Shown piece by piece: positions 1-11,458 of a DNA stretch of 64,000 nucleotides (the stretch's first letter is position 1; each line of letters begins with the position of its first letter). This DNA comes from Panax quinquefolius (lineage: Eukaryota; Streptophyta; Magnoliopsida; Apiales; Araliaceae), in assembly GCA_020205615.1 (NCBI GenBank), contig CM035165.1, forward strand, positions 90,582,005 to 90,646,004, written 5' to 3'. Made by a program: the position numbers and the translations under genes. The notes under the pieces were generated by a model that saw only the letters and a program-made list of their open reading frames with translations, did not search any database and was not told the origin of the DNA.

Positions 1-1331
1 ATGTGCACAGACATCTTTGGCCTTACTTTGCTTAATTTCAGTCTTTTAATCAAAACAGCTCCTAAGAGGACTTTTGACAAACAAGTGGTGTACGTTGTTT
101 TGATACACAACTTTCATAGCCATTTATACACATTCTCCGAACACAATCCATCCTTATACCTTCGGAATCCTCCGTGATTCCCCAACACATAAAACCCCCA
201 CAATAACCCAATCAATTACTAACAATTCACGAAATTCTTAAAAAAATTCAAAACAAAGTAAACATACCTTGTTTTTTTTTTTCTAATTAGCTTGAATTAT
301 ATCTCCAATTGATTTAGCAATTCTTTCCTTTGTAATTTTCCAACAATTCCCTTCATTTGTTTGCTAATGTTTTCCTCAATTTCAGTTCAAGACCTCAATT
401 GCTCGGTATTAGCCCTTTATTGGATCAAAGCTTTGGTTCTTGAATGAAGAAGAAGTTTGGGATTTGAATTACTTGGAGGCTTTAATGTTTTTGAATAAGG
501 AACATGGAACGAATGGATTACAAAGGAAGACAGCTTCAACTCTTTTTAATTATCAGTATACCCTTAAATATTTAGACGTTTTTGGAATTCCTTTGTATCA
601 GAACATGGGAGCATGAAGAATTTGTGGTATGGAAGTGTCAAGACTCGGAAATTAGAGAGAGATGAGCAACGGATGAAGCTTAGGGAGGGATAAAGAATGC
701 TTAAAACTGTTTTTGTGAAATTAGACTCCTTAGTCATTCCTTTTATTTGTCTGATATATGATAACTTAGTGTCCCTCCTTAGCCAAATCAGTTGCCGCCT
801 CCTACTTAATCTATAATGACTCACCAAACCTATTAGTTAATATCTCTCTATCCTTATATCCGAATCCCAAAAACTTAGTTTCATAACATATATATATTAC
901 AAATAAATTCAGCATACCCATATACATTTACTTACATTTATTTATATTTCCTTCAGTACATATCGCATTTCAAATTATGTATATTAAATATACACAATAT
1001 TTTTCAAATATTCCATAAAATATCCATAAATTCTTTCCATAAAATGGAAACTATTTACTAAATAAAAATAATTTATTTAATAAATAAATATGTTATAATT
1101 TATTTCCATAAATTATTTTAATTCACCAAAATTTATATCCTTCCCTTAGAAATTACTTTAACAATTTAATAACATGTGATAAATATATTTAAATATATAC
1201 ACCACAACACATATACATACCCACATATTACAATCGCATATAATAATAATAGATATAATATACACGTAATAAAATAAGAAATTTATTTTATTAAATTTTT
1301 ATTTATTTATCTAAAATTTTGGGTCGCCACG
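1..1331 (-). repeat. LTR fragment, minus orientation, distant relative of family D
   Basis: The stretch resembles the U3-side half of the family D LTR at 62400-63357: C-rich leader-like sequence near 180-240, then a long A/T-rich tract of TTTAT and AATAAA words, ending in AAAATTTTGGGTCGCCAC near 1330. Read on the minus strand this end would start like TGTGGCGACCC, an LTR-type terminus. The small ORFs here, such as 564-827 on the minus strand, show no family features and I treat them as chance. It is cut by the window edge. The LTR assignment is an inference from layout and end sequence, not from a second identical copy. Confidence 0.4.
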
Positions 1332-2662
1332 GGGCGTGGTTCGTCTTTATTATTATTTTGTTGGAATATATATCGTTCGCATGCATGCGTTTCTACGGCG
1401 GAGGACGATTTAAATCTTATTAGTATTACATTGGAATAACACATGCATCGCAAGATCGCATGCATGGTGATTTCATTGTTATTCCATTCTTTATTATTAC
1501 ATTTGGAACATCCTGTCGGTGCAATTTAATTTGACCGATTCGGCTCTGTTATTTAGTATTATTTGGAATAACCTCGCATCATGCAATCTGCATGCGTGGT
1601 GATTTCTTTTGTTATTCCATTCTTTATTTTTCTCGAGTTGATTAAAACTTTGACTTTATACTCCATGAAATTAGTGGAATATCCTCGATATTTTAGCTTC
1701 ATCCAAAGATCTTTTCATGGAAGTATTCTTTCCGAAAGATTCTTGAATTTTACTCTACAAAGGAGTATCGTGTTGACAATTTGGACGTTATTGGTTCTTT
1801 GGACAAATTAATTCTTGAACTTGTTTTATTGAATTTTATATCATTGTCATCGTCCTCATATTTATATTTTTTGAAAGTCATCATGATCCTGTAGTGCATA
1901 GATGGACTTGGTATGATTATGATGAGGATTATTGATTGAAATCATGGTAGTAATGTTATAAATGATGTGGTAAAAGTTCTCATTGGCCGCGTAGTGCATT
2001 GATGGATGAGTTGTTGGCATGATCATGACCATTAATGAATACACAATATTCTTGGCCCGTAGTGCATGGATAATTATGGTCGATATCTTAAAGAATATCC
2101 TTAGTAGTAGTCGGGGTGATTCGATGATGTGGATTATTTATTGTCGAGTCTCCGTGATAAAAGTCATGAAAAACCTTTTAAATCATAGAAAATAGTAGAT
2201 TTTATTTCTACTCTGACTCTTCTAATGGATTGCTTATTAGTTGCAGCTTAAACTTGATGTTTATTATATTTATCGGTTTAACATTTATTGAAGGCTAATG
2301 ATAATTTATTCGCATTATCTTAGTCATAATATTTCTTTGAAATTTGAGTTCATTTCCTTTTTTTTCACCATTTTTCTTCTTGAAATGAGAATATATTTGG
2401 GACGAGTCGGGGAATGAAGTGATGGTCCTAGATGGTGCATTAGTAGTCCTCACTATTCTGTGAAATAGTGTGATAATAATTGTAATGAGGACTCTTTTTG
2501 AGTTTGTATACTCTTTAGTAGACAATATTTGTATTCAAACTCACAGTTTATGTTTTGTCGTATTGTACACGACAGTTGTATTATTAAGTTGTATTTGAAT
2601 TCTGTACCATGTATCTGGCGACTCAAGATGAGTTATGTATACCTAATTTTGAGGGCGTCACA
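1332..2662 (+). repeat. Truncated LTR of family X (3' part)
   Basis: From about 1345 the sequence follows the second half of the LTRs of element C (30890-32152 and 36690-37995). Shared blocks include the TTGGAATA...GCATG repeats, a block encoding MVISFVIPFF on the plus strand, the CTCCATGAAATTAGT block, the dense ATGATTATGACC region, and the end GAGGGCGTCACA at 2651-2662. The first half of the LTR, including its TATA region, is missing, so this is a 5'-truncated and clearly older copy with many substitutions. Confidence 0.75.
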
Positions 2663-3974
2663 AGTACTCAGATTTTGGGGGCATTATAGTTTTCTCATCT
2701 GCCGTCGCTGTAAACATTTCTCTCTCCTTCCTCGTTCCTCCCTCACGTGGCTCTCAAATCTCACCTCCTTTCTGTCGTCTCCCTCAATTTCGGTCATTCG
2801 ATCCTCCTCGTCCCCTTTAACAGATCAACGGCGTAGTGCGCATTGGTGGTGGTGGTGGCATAACGCAGCGGTGGTGCTTCTTTACCCCTTTAACATTGGA
2901 TAGGATCCATTTTATTTTATTTAATTTTCCATTCCCACTTAAATAACAACCAAAAATTAAATGCTTCATTTTATTTTCTCTAATGAACGATCTTGTGTGG
3001 TGGGGGTGGTGACACTGCAAATAATAATAAGCAAACAAAGGGGCTCCATTTCAGTAAGTTACATTTCAATATGCCTAAAAATAGGTTAAGTACAATATTA
3101 ATTTTGTTTGCCCTAGTAATTGAATGTATATACTTCTTACGGTCCAAATTAGAAGCCAATAATGTCCTCTTTGTATTGCCTTAAAATGTTAATTAGTTTA
3201 AATTTTATTTATTATAATTATGTTTTGCTTCTTACACAAACACATTAACAAAGTTTGAGCACATATATGTCAAGTATATCATTTTATAAGATATAGAATA
3301 ACAACAATGAAAGTTAAGATCTTGGAAGTAAGATTTATGATAAATAAACCAATGATCAAAATAAATATAGCACTTTATAGTTTAGGATCAATTTGGTTTA
3401 TATAGTGCTTATCACTCTCAAAGATTTGGCTATATATGATTCAACGTTTTTTATACGCAAAGGACAATTTTCCTTGCAAGAATGATAAGGATAATGCCGA
3501 TTGCACTAAGAATAAAATGATTATTCAATCTCAAAGAATAAATTGCCTTTATCAAGAAAATTATTGGCATTAAATTTACATTCAAAAATAACTCAACGGA
3601 AGAAGAGAAACCTGTATGAATTTGTAAAGTCCTCTGATACAAATGTCATCCTTCGAAAAGCTCTATAGTTACATATTTCAAGGAAATTGTAAAATCCTTG
3701 ACCATATTTGTACTACATGTTGCCTTCTACCAAAAAATAAAATAAAATACGGTTCGATATTGCATTTGTCTATAAAATGAATACGTAAAATACAATGTCG
3801 ACTAGATATCCTTACGAATACTGAAGGAATAAAGCGGGAATTGAATAAATCAATAAAAAATTAAACAATATGGAGTGTCAATATGACTTCCCTTATTTGT
3901 TACAATAATCTAGTCATATATACTCTTGTAAAAATGGCCGAGGTATTGTGTTTTTTGTTTGTATAAGAACATGT
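2663..3974. other. Unassigned intergenic DNA downstream of the P450
   Basis: No recognisable gene or repeat family. A short GGT microsatellite lies near 2845-2860 and a pyrimidine-rich stretch at 2715-2815. The small ORFs at 2529-2903, 2993-3184 and 3451-3642 have no family signature. The part nearest 3974 should contain the 3' untranslated region of the minus-strand P450, but I could not pick a clear polyadenylation signal. Confidence 0.4.
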
Positions 3975-5583
3975 TTATATACGGATTTTAGGCACAAGAA
4001 GCAAGTGTTGGATTCGTGGAATTGTTAACCCAGATTTCTCAATTATATCCAAGTCACCAGTTGAAATCCCACTCGGTAGCTCCCAATCAAAGCAATGCAA
4101 CAACTGAGCCAACACAAATTGAATGTTGATCAATCCTAGTTGCATTCCAGGGCACCCTCTTCTACCTGACTCAAATGGTAAGAGCTGGAAATCACGTCCT
4201 CGAAGATCTATTTTGCTCCTAGTAAACCTCTCAGGAAGGAATTCTTCAACGTCTTCAGACCATACATTAGGATCTCGTCCTAGGGCCCAAGCATTTACGA
4301 TTACTCGTGATTTCTTAGGTATGTAATACCCGTCGATCACAATATCCTCCCTAGACTCATGAGGACCCAATAATGGTGCAATAGGATGCAGTCTTAAACC
4401 TTCTTTAACCACCATATATAGGTATTCTAACTTTGGCAGATCAGTCTCCTCCACCATTCGATCAAGTCCTACAATGCTATTTACTTCCTCTTGACACTTT
4501 TCATCACCCTTGGATGCCTTATGAGTTCTGCTAGTATCCATTCGATGGAGGTATATGAAGTATCGATCGCGCTGCTGTGATAATGTCTACCATGATAGAT
4601 TTAATACCCGACCTGTCAATTGCTTTAGCTAACTCGTGATGGGTGCTTGTGGAATTTTTCATCAATGATAGCATTTCATCAACAAAGTCGGTATTTTCCT
4701 TTTGAAGTCCATTACTTGCGTTTTGTTCATGCTCATCAATAATTAGCTCCAACATTTTGTCAAGTTTCTTGCCGGCTTCCTTAAAGCTTCGAGTCAATCC
4801 CTATATAGAGGAAATATATATTGAGATGCATGTTTTGTGGTTATTAAAATGTTAAAAATATATATAAACAAAATAAACTTTCTTTAAAGCTAGAGATATA
4901 TATTAATTACCTGAAGGTCAAGTGGGGCTAGGAAAGGCACAAAATCTGCAAGATTGAACTTTCCAGCCAACAGGAAGGCCTCATTCATAATACCCTTGAG
5001 ATCAAACCTATCATCTTTGCTACGTCCCAAAAGCAACCTATAAGTCATATTACCGATAAGATCGTGCCACCTTTGCACTAATATCCACCACCTCACATTT
5101 AGCGGCGGCATCCTTAAGCTCCTTCACCAATAACCCAAGCTCCTCCTTTCTCATCCCAACAAAAGAATTAATCTTTGAAGGAGCAAGAAGCTCTTGTACA
5201 ACAAACTTTCTTACATTGCGCCAGTATGGACCGTCGGTGAAGGTGATGCCCTTATTACCATATGCCATATATTCCGCGGCCTGAAACTTGGGGCGGTTAG
5301 CAAAATGAATGTCATGAGTCTTGAGAAAAAGCTCGGCAGCTTGAGGGGAGGAGACTACGATAGTTGGGACGGAACCTAAACGCATGGACATGATAGGACC
5401 GTACTGCTTGGCTAACTGGTGGAGGGTGCGGTGGGGGAGGTTACCTAACATCGGGAGGCTACCGATAATTGGAAAGCCTCGAGGACCTGGTGGTAGTACT
5501 TTACGGTGGCGTTTTGAGGTGGTGATGATCCACCAGAGTGCTCCAAGGAGAAGGAAGACAAGAGTTAATGCCCATGCAAACAT
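3975..5583 (-). CDS. Cytochrome P450, CYP71 clan, CYP736A-like, with three apparent frameshifts
   Basis: A microsomal haem-thiolate monooxygenase; the substrate is unknown. Allowing for the frameshifts it encodes about 498 residues, the normal length for the family. Visible in order: hydrophobic ER anchor (residues 2-20), proline-rich hinge PPGPRGFP (31-38), C-helix WRNVRK (121-126), I-helix oxygen-activation motif AAIDTS (about 300-305, frame interrupted), K-helix ExxR (E357, R360), PERF (413-416) and haem loop [10 protein letters not shown] with the ligand Cys440. Exon 1 is 5583-4911, exon 2 is 4800-3975. The start is the ATG just before the membrane anchor. Frame is broken near 5067 (one extra base), near 4565 (two extra bases inside the I-helix) and near 4507 (one missing base); exon lengths of 673 and 826 fit exactly these indels. 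Everything else is intact, so it is either a very young pseudogene or a functional gene with sequence errors. The CYP736A placement is by remembered resemblance. Confidence 0.85.
4801..4910 (-). other. Intron of the P450 gene (110 bp, phase 0)
   Basis: On the minus strand the coding sequence runs to CAG, then GTAATTAATA, and resumes after CTATATAG with GGATTGACT. The splice is GT-AG, phase 0, and joins LDLQ to GLTRSF, giving a smooth P450 sequence. The intron is A/T-rich, as expected in plants. Confidence 0.85.
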
Positions 5584-5662
5584 TTTGTGTTTTAGGGTAT
5601 CTGGTAAATGTGTTAATTTGATAACTCAAAGATTGTGTGATTTACATATACTTTAGATCTGG

Positions 5663-5672
5663 TTTTTATATA
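5663..5672 (-). promoter_or_regulatory. TATA box of the P450
   Basis: Minus-strand CTATATAAAA lies about 80 bases upstream of the P450 ATG, a usual plant spacing for a TATA box with a short leader. No other strong TATA element sits closer to the start. Confidence 0.6.
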
Positions 5673-7679
5673 GGAAATCCCTCGAGCATAGTTTTGTACA
5701 ACTACTATATCAAGTTACCCCGTGCTCACAAACTTAGAACGTTCCCATATAATATTTTATCTTTTTGGACATGTGTAAGAGAATGTTCCTGAGTTAGAAC
5801 TCTTCCCAACATCATGAGTTCTTATTTATTTATTTTCAAGATAGGCCTAAGTGTTAAGAGTCAATGGAGGCCATGCATGTAGCCTCTGATATTGACCGCT
5901 TGTACGTACCCTCTAAACTTAGTTATTCATCACCCACCTACCACAGATTTTACATCAATAATCAATAACTATATATAATAAGGCATTAATAGATTTTATG
6001 AAATAATTTTATGAGTCTTTTAGTTGATCACGAGTCAATTATTTATGACTAGAATTGGAAATAAAAATTTTTGGTTTGTTTATGGATTATAAAATATGAT
6101 TATGGTTCTCTCTAAGAACTAAAAACATACTGCTTGTTTTGAATGAATTGCAACCAAATGGTTATGTGTCCAATATAGATCAACCCATTTTTTAAATTTA
6201 AAACTTACATAGTATTATTATGACCAAATGAAGTAAATTACTTGATATATTAATTTTTTATATTCGTTCAATTTCTCTTTCTAATTTATTTGAGCACATT
6301 TTTTCTCTCTAAAATTTTTTCCGACTCCTGGACAATGTGACGCGATCACTTGGTTATATTTCTTAGTTATTAACTTATTACATTTGTCTTTTGCTAAAAA
6401 AATAAATAAATAATAAATTGACAAAACTGAAGGAGCAATTAAGCCAGAAAAAAAGAACATGAAGCAACCTACAACTCAAATTTTATGTTATTTTTCCCCA
6501 AATCTCAAAGATATGAAGATGGAAATACAATAGGAAATAAAAAAAACATATAAAAATAAAAATAAAATATAAAAGAAATAGTTGTACCAAATTGAAAACA
6601 AAGCTAAAATGACAAGAATAGTTGTACCAAAAATAAAATATAAAATAAATAATATTTTATTTAAAATGTTAAAAATAATTATTTTATTTTAAAATATTAA
6701 AATTAATTAATATTTAAAAATATTAAAAATAATTAATATTTTAAAAATAATATTTATTTTAAAATAATTACTTGAAAATATCTAATTGGCAAAATTGGGT
6801 TTGGGTCAAATTGGGGGTCTAGGTTGGGTAAAATTTTGGCCTAAATGGGTCAGGTTGGGGTCAAATTTGGAAAAAGGAACGAAAATAGGACGTAATTAGC
6901 GAAAAGTGAATTTAAGGGAAGACTTTAAAAGTGAGTGACACAACTTGGAGAGATAAAAATGTCATTCAGTCTTTCGATTATGAAGAACAAGGAGACGGAG
7001 AAGACGATGTGTGAGTGGAGAGAATTGGATTCTTTTGATTTTAGTTCGGAACAAATTAAAAAATAGGTTGAAATCAGTTAACTGATTCGTGTTTGTGTAT
7101 CTCTTATGAAATATGGGTCTAAATTTTAATCAACTTAGATAAATTAAAGTAGTTATGAACCAATTCATATGGTCCAAGTTAATTTGGATTGAGCTACCAA
7201 TTTGTAAGCCAAATTGTCAGGCCTATTCAAGACTATATATTTTCTAGATACAATGAAAAAATTAAACTCTCGTATCCCATGAAATATAAAAAATAATTGT
7301 GTGTGTGTTTGTGTATATATATATACATGTTTGACATAGTTTGGGAACTAATGGATATGGTAAGACAACTTCTAAGTTCAAATTTATCACTATATATAAT
7401 TTTAATTTGACTCATGAATGAACAAAAAGGGATAAATAACGAAAGAGTTATGATACAAACAAAAAATAGTGTTTTGTTAAAGTAAAATTAGGAAAAGCAG
7501 ATTGTTATAAACTCGGCTTGAGATGAATTTTGAATAAAGATATATTTTGACGTATAATAACTTATTTTGACGCAACGAAGAGATTTTCTTAAAATTTAGA
7601 ATGTTTGAATTTAATTTTGAATTATAAGATTATTGGAGAAGTTAACACGAATGTTAAAATATAATTATGTGAAGTAAAT
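5673..7679. other. AT-rich region upstream of the P450
   Basis: No gene recognised. It contains an extreme A/T block at about 6530-6780 built from AAAATAAAATA and ATTAAAAATAATT words, and a GT/TA simple repeat near 7300-7326. It runs to the target-site duplication TAAAT (7675-7679) of the solo LTR that begins at 7680. The proximal part is presumably the P450 promoter. Confidence 0.5.
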
Positions 7680-9341
7680 TGTGATAACCCAAATTTTTGA
7701 GAGATATTAAAATAAGAATTAAACAAATAAAATTCTTATTAGATGATATGTTATGTGATATTATATTGCATAAGGGAGTTAGTGTTATGCAATATGTGAT
7801 TTTTGTGTATAATAAATGTATTAGTATTATATATTTATTATATGTGGAGGAACAAATTATTAAAGGAAAAGATGTAGTTAAATTTAATGATACAAAATTA
7901 TTGTATGCATTAAATTTGGCAAATAAGTGGACAAAGTATATTAAATTTAAGTATACAAAATATTTTGTATCATTGAAAAGAATGCATTAAATTAATTTGC
8001 GAGATTAAATTATTTTAATTAAATAATTTATATTAAATAAATTATTTTTATTTAATGTATAATCTCCATTTTTATGGAAAAAGATTTATGGGTATTTTAT
8101 TTTAATTTTTAAAGTGCGTTATGTATTTAATATTTAACGCAATAAGTATGGAGGATATAATATGATGTGTATATATGTATTTTTGTAATGTAGTATTTCA
8201 ATACATGATATGTTGAAATTAAGTTAAGCTAATTGCTGGGAATGAAAGTTAGTGCTTGGTAAGCATGAGATGGCTTACTTTAAGCCTTATGAAGATGACT
8301 AAGCTAAACTATAAGCTTGAGCTGTCAAATAAATAGAAAGTTAGCAGCATGAGTAAGCTAAATCGTTATTTGCCAAAGGAGAGATGTGAAGAGTTAAACA
8401 ATCTGCAGTGTTATTTTCTTTCTTAGAGTTATTCTATCTTCTCTCTCTCTGTTCCCCACATCCGACCCAATCCACCTCTTTACTCTCACTTAATTACTAA
8501 GACTTCCACCAAAATTGTAAGAAAAGCTATCATCGACATTGAAGAGAATTGGGGAGCCGTAAATCATATCTATCAACAAGTATAACCATGAATAAGCATC
8601 ACCAATCTTAAAATTTCAGCAATTAAAGAGGTAAGTATGTGATTGTATTGCATTCTCAGAAATTAGGTATATATGTATATGCGAATAAAATGAATTGTGA
8701 TGTTGATTACAGATAAACTGTTGTGGTTGGGTTGTATTGTGTTAAGGGATCATGTGCAGATGAAATGAAGTATTAAGGGAAGAAAATATGGGTTTAGACA
8801 AACCTAAACCTCTGTGAATTTTGTCCTGAAAATAGTTGCACACAAGATGTTTGTTAAAAGGTCTCTTAAGGATTTATTAAGCTTAAATCATGAAATTAAG
8901 TGAGGATTGAGGTTAAGAACTCTTTATACATGTTATACTAGGTGAATTAAATGATTTTTGTAGGCCCAAAGTAATTGGAAAACTGTTTTGGAATGAATAC
9001 CATTTTCATGCTCAATCTAGAAATCGTCTTAACAGAGCAGTTTGGTGGCTCTGTTAGACTGATCTAAAATGTCTAAAACAGGTAAGTTATATTTTTAAAA
9101 AAAATGCTATGATATACCCTTTATAACATGTGAAAGTTTGGTTTCTAGTGGGCAGCTAGTGGACTGGTTTTGGACCAATTTGTGTCTTGCAGCTCTACGA
9201 AATTGAAAAATTAAGTTAGGGATGATGTGTGGTACTCTTATGAGTTATGATCACAACCCAATTAGAACGACGGAAAAACCCATTGTAATGAAATTATGAC
9301 GGATTTTCTAGTAAAACATGTAAAACAAACTAATTAAAACT

Positions 9342-9989
9342 TGTTAACACCAAGATCTACTCCGACGTCCCAATCACGTAAAACGCATACGATCCCGCAC
9401 TGCAGTAAACACGATAAACACCACAAGCTTTCGAATTTGGGATCCCGGGGATAGCTTCAGCGCGAGAGTCGATATCGTGTTCACAAGGTTTACAATGGAG
9501 GATGTAATGTCTAGTGTCTGAGAGAGATAATAATTCTCGGTTGTGTGTATATGTAAATATGAATGTGAACGTACTGTTTGTGAAGACTTGGTTGATAGGT
9601 GACACTCTTTTGCGGTTTCATCGTGCCACCCACTACCTCCCGACCTAACCCCCGTGATCGATGGTTCTGTAGGGTGTGTACAGATTCACCCACTACCTCG
9701 ACCCTCTTTTTCACTGAGTCGGTAGTCACCTGGGATCCCATCCACATTAATGCATGGCAGTAATAGCAGTCAACCATCATGCTTTTTCATCATTACAAAT
9801 CAAAGTAATAGATATTAAAAGATCTAATGGGTTAGCCCCATGAACCGACCCGGTTTCATTGGATTTAATAGAAGTGATATGATGACTAGGCCCAATGACT
9901 TTCAAGGTTCAATAATGAAGGCCCAATAGATTAATTAAATAAGTAAGCCCAATTTACTCTACCAAAGAGGGAAATATCATGACCCAACA
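9342..9989 (-). repeat. 3' LTR of element A
   Basis: Plus strand reads TGTTAACACC to ATGACCCAACA, with TG/CA ends. It matches 41304-41953 over its length with scattered substitutions and small indels. Plus-strand ends are TGTTAAC and CCCAACA. Confidence 0.9.
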
Positions 9990-10004
9990 TTGCCCCTAGT
10001 TTTT
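9990..10004 (-). promoter_or_regulatory. Polypurine tract of element A
   Basis: On the minus strand AAAAACTAGGGGCAA directly abuts the 3' LTR, where the plus-strand DNA primer is expected. The purine run is interrupted by CT, so the call rests mainly on position. Confidence 0.55.
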
Positions 10005-11265
10005 GTTGAATGTAATGTTTAATAGAAAACTATAAATGGTCCATGATATTAGAATTTACTAAAGGCCTATAACAGGAAGTAATTGAGACATACCCAATTT
10101 GGTCTATAAGATGAAATAGGGGAAGGCTGAATGTCCAGAGTAAAAGGCCTAGTCAATAAAGGATTGAAATTGAAAAAGATGGTCTAAAAACCGAAAATCC
10201 AACCGAGAAGCCCAGTCTGATAAAATATCTAAGGATTGATCCGAACGCTTCCCATTCGAATTCTCATCATTGCTAGAAATTAAATGTGCTACCTTCGTAA
10301 CTCGTGTAACCGTCAGCATAAAAGGTGAACTTTACCAATTTTGACAGTTTTACCTGCCGGTTTGAACTTTGAACCTTTGAGCTTTCTTCTCCTTCCCAGA
10401 ACTTCCTTCTCTATTTTACGAAATCTCAACAATGGTGACTGTGAACTCTAACCAGAATTCTTCCCTTCGCGTGACTCCGTTTACTTATTTGTTTCCCCAA
10501 TCAAACCCTAATCAAGAGGGTTCGAGTTCAAATCGATCCCACAAACAACCATGGGAAGAATCCGCCCTCGATACCTTCTCTCGTCACCCTCTTCGACTTC
10601 TTTAAGGATGGAGAAAGCGGTTTCCTCATGCCAATACCCCTCTCTCATTACGGAAGGTGAGATACGTATCCTTCGGACTCATTATCGATTAGGATACGTG
10701 ACGCAATAAGGGCTCTCTCTAGAAGAACGCATGTACCATTGACCGGATGGTTGGGTCGCTATGCCAGTTATTTTTCTCGAAAAGGGAATTCGCCTTCCCC
10801 TCCACGCCTTCGTCGTTACCCTCCTAGGGTTTATAGGAGTGGGATTTTCCCAGTTGGTCCCTAATTCCTATATCCACATTCTGGCGTTCATTGCCTTCTG
10901 TCACGAACTAGGGATTCCTCCCTCTGTCGACATCTTCTTCACCCTCTTCTCAGCCGGTAGATCCCGAGAACGAGGTTTCAAAATGTTGAGCAAACAGTCT
11001 CCTCGACCCAACGCCAGATTTGAGAAGAGACCCCTGATGGATACCCCTTCAAGCAACAAGGGATGGCACAAAAAATGGTTTTTTGTTACAGGACCCGAAA
11101 TCTCTTCTCCTCCTGATTGGACTATCTCTGATCGGATCTCTGCTGACTTTGGAGATATCCCCGAAGAGCGTGTGAAGGAAATGGCAGATTTTTTGAAGAA
11201 GATTCCTCCGAAGGAATGGAGTTTTGCACTTCTGACTAAGCAAGCCTGGTTATATGAACATAAAT

Positions 11266-11343
11266 GTAAGTTTCGAACAACTTTGTAACACAGTTTTTTG
11301 AGATATTTAAGTGACATGGGTTCTGATACATGGTTATTTGCAG
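11266..11343 (+). other. Intron in the antisense ORF
   Basis: The donor GTAAGT follows codons for WLYEHK, and the acceptor TTTGCAG precedes codons for SLIKPISSEV. The 78-bp GT-AG intron restores a continuous frame between the PF04195-like domain and the acidic tail. Confidence 0.65.
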
Positions 11344-11458
11344 TGTCTTTGATCAAACCAATTTCTTCGGAAGTAAAAGAGTTGGAAGACTTTTTGGCGG
11401 GGGAGATTATGGATGCAAGTGAAGAGCCTCCGACTGAAGAATCTCCCCGAGCTGATCC

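Noticed and set aside
2529..3184. Possible host exons near the P450
   Set aside because: The ORFs are short, have low-complexity runs and lack splice sites or domain motifs.
9357..9780. Minus-strand ORFs in the 3' LTR of element A
   Set aside because: They fall in an LTR and the equivalent ORFs in the other LTR differ in frame and length.
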